Assembly: GCA_965243345.1 (NCBI GenBank)
Contig: CBDEUR010000003.1
Coordinates: 806,001-870,000, forward strand
Source of the DNA: Bin52 sp965243345
GTDB taxonomy: Bacteria > Pseudomonadota > Alphaproteobacteria > Thalassobaculales > Thalassobaculaceae
Length of the DNA: 64,000 nucleotides
Direction of reading: 5' to 3'
Each line of letters starts with the position of its first letter. Position 1 is the first letter of the stretch. The notes under the pieces were generated by a model. The model worked only from the letters and a program-made list of their open reading frames with translations. It was not told the DNA's origin and searched no databases. This document shows positions 62,676 to 64,000 of the stretch, one piece after another. The translations under genes and the position numbers were made by a program.

Positions 62676-63967
62676 TGAACGGCGCGGGCATGACCGACAC
62701 CATCCGGGCGGCACCCTACTGGTGGGACCGGACCCCGCCGGAACCGGCAGCGGCGGTCGACCTGCCTGGTCGCGCCGACGTGGTGGTGGTCGGATCCGGC
62801 TACACCGGGCTTTCGGCGGCGCTTCAGCTGGCCCGGGCCGGTCGCGAGGTGGTCGTGCTCGAGGCCGAGACCGCCGGCTGGGGCTGCAGTTCGCGCAACG
62901 GGGGCCAGATCAGCACCAGCATCAAGCCGGAAGAGGACGATCTGGCCCGCCGTCACGGGGCCGAGGTCGCACGCGGGGTCGTGGCCGAGGGTCGCACGGC
63001 GCTGGCCTGGATCGGCGACTTCGTGCGCGAGGAGGGCATCGACTGCGACTTCCGGGTGCCGGGCCGGTTCCATGCCGCGCACAGCCGGGCCGCCTACGAG
63101 AGGCTCGCCCGTTCGATCGATGACCGCGCCGGCGAGGCCTGGGCGGTTCCCCGCACGGACCAGCACCGGGAAATCGGCAGCGATGCCTACCAGGGTGGTG
63201 TCGTCTACACCTCGCACGCCTCGGTGGATCCCGCGCGCCTGCATCGCGGACTGCTGGACCGGGCCCGCGCCGCCGGCGTGATCCTGGTCACCGGCTGCCG
63301 GGCCAGCCGGCTGGTGCGCGCCGGCAGGGGGACCACCGTGTCGACGTCGCGCGGCGACATCGAGGCCGGCACGGTGATCGTGGCCACCAACGGCTATACC
63401 GACGGCCTGGTGCCGTGGCTGCGCCGGCGCGTGATCCCGATCGGCAGCTACATGATCGCGACCGAGCCGCTGGCGCCGGACGTGCTCGACCGCCTGCTGC
63501 CGACCGATCGGGTGATCAGCGACACCCGCGACGTCGTCTACTACTACCGGCCGTCGCCGGATCGCACCCGCATCCTCTTCGGCGGACGGGTCACCACGGG
63601 CGAGGCCTCGCCGCTCAGGGCAGGCGCCCTGTTGCGTCGGGACCTTGTCCGGCTGTTTCCCGAGTTGTCGGGGGTCGGGATCAGCCACTCCTGGATGGGC
63701 TTCGTCGCCTATACCTTCGACAGGCTGGCGCATGTCGGCGAGCACGACGGCGTTCACTACGCCATGGGCTACTGCGGATCCGGGGTGTCGATGGCGTGCT
63801 ACCTCGGCACCAGGCTGGGCCAGAAGGTGCTCGGGCGCCCCGAAGGGCGCACCGGTTTCGACCGGGTGCCGTTTTCGACCCGGCCGCTCTATACCGGCCG
63901 GCCCTGGTTCCTGCCCGCGGCGGTTGCCTGGTACCGGTGGCGCGACCGGATCGGCACGGGACGATGA
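62675..63967 (+). CDS. FAD-dependent amine oxidoreductase (PuuB/DadA-like)
   Basis: A 430-residue DAO-fold flavoenzyme. The dinucleotide motif is VVVGSGYTGLS (Gly40, Gly42, Gly45) with Glu63 at the end of strand 2, followed by GWGCSSRNGGQIS. GFVAYTFDRLAHVGEHDGVH and GYCGSGVSMACYLG are near the C-terminus. Close relatives oxidise gamma-glutamylputrescine (PuuB) or other N-substituted amino acids. There are no other puu genes here. The ATG at 62675 overlaps the preceding stop and has AGGAGG ten bases upstream. Confidence 0.88.
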   Translation: MNGAGMTDTIRAAPYWWDRTPPEPAAAVDLPGRADVVVVGSGYTGLSAALQLARAGREVVVLEAETAGWGCSSRNGGQISTSIKPEEDDLARRHGAEVARGVVAEGRTALAWIGDFVREEGIDCDFRVPGRFHAAHSRAAYERLARSIDDRAGEAWAVPRTDQHREIGSDAYQGGVVYTSHASVDPARLHRGLLDRARAAGVILVTGCRASRLVRAGRGTTVSTSRGDIEAGTVIVATNGYTDGLVPWLRRRVIPIGSYMIATEPLAPDVLDRLLPTDRVISDTRDVVYYYRPSPDRTRILFGGRVTTGEASPLRAGALLRRDLVRLFPELSGVGISHSWMGFVAYTFDRLAHVGEHDGVHYAMGYCGSGVSMACYLGTRLGQKVLGRPEGRTGFDRVPFSTRPLYTGRPWFLPAAVAWYRWRDRIGTGR

Positions 63968-64000
63968 CCGGAGGTTGCCGGTTCACCGCCGGTGCACCGG
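63968..64000 (+). other. Window end after the amine oxidoreductase
   Basis: The last 33 nt contain no feature I can identify. Inverted copies of CCGGTGAAC-like sequence are too short to call. Confidence 0.3.

Overview
The window is a 64 kb piece of a GC-rich alphaproteobacterial chromosome, most like a Rhodospirillales-type organism. The main reasons are gene order and gene content. The block xerD / large periplasmic protein / small membrane protein, divergent from aroK-aroB-hlyC, followed by bolA, a J-domain protein and cobS-cobT, is characteristic of that group. The window also has the aerobic cobaltochelatase (CobN, CobS, CobT), a DUF1674 gene divergent from rsmB, an IalB-family protein, and grxC next to a nitrilase-family gene. 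No rRNA, tRNA, CRISPR array, intact insertion sequence or prophage is visible.

Layout. 1-3.6 kb: 5' end of a molybdopterin oxidoreductase, a VapB antitoxin with a broken VapC, then an ACR3 arsenite exporter and hemF transcribed together. 4-13.6 kb: a serine hydrolase, a LysR regulator and an accessory run of a divergent DHDPS-family protein, 3-hydroxyanthranilate dioxygenase, a complete TRAP transporter, an alkaline-phosphatase-superfamily hydrolase and a soluble NMT1/THI5-like binding protein. 13.9-22.3 kb: a five-gene dipeptide-type ABC transporter, then a gamma-glutamyltransferase-like enzyme coupled to a GNAT acetyltransferase. 22.4-31.6 kb: fhs, an MFS carrier, DUF1674, rsmB, rpe, a creatininase-family hydrolase and two cell-surface glycan genes (WecA-like and CapD/FlaA1-like). 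31.6-37.4 kb: a gene-poor region with iron functions: an autotransporter barrel remnant, HemP, a fused ferric-iron permease, and a convergent iron-binding protein whose promoter abuts a Fur-box-like site. 37.4-54 kb: the conserved core block, then cobW-cobN. 53.5-64 kb: ialB, rlmN, a Bax1-I protein behind a heat-shock-like promoter, a SPOR lipoprotein, accA, nitrilase, grxC, a CoA-transferase, a 3-hydroxyisobutyrate dehydrogenase homologue, a methyltransferase and an amine oxidoreductase.

How genes work together. Translational coupling (ATGA, GTGA or TGATG overlaps) ties together dctQ-dctM, the phosphatase and the NMT1-like gene, dppD-dppF, ggt-GNAT, aroK-aroB-hlyC, the 607-aa protein and xerD, and methyltransferase-oxidoreductase. 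Both solute-transport operons carry a stem-loop between the binding-protein gene and the permease genes, which usually raises binding-protein dosage. Decay is confined to intergenic spaces: vapC, an autotransporter fragment and perhaps an RTX fragment.

The best candidate for something undescribed is the 5.3-13.6 kb cluster. Its aldolase-like enzyme lacks the catalytic Tyr of its family, sits beside an apparently intact ring-cleaving dioxygenase, and is followed by a TRAP importer and an unusual phosphatase plus leaderless binding-protein pair. G+C and codon-use remarks are by eye. Coordinates were read directly from the sequence, and no database search was possible.
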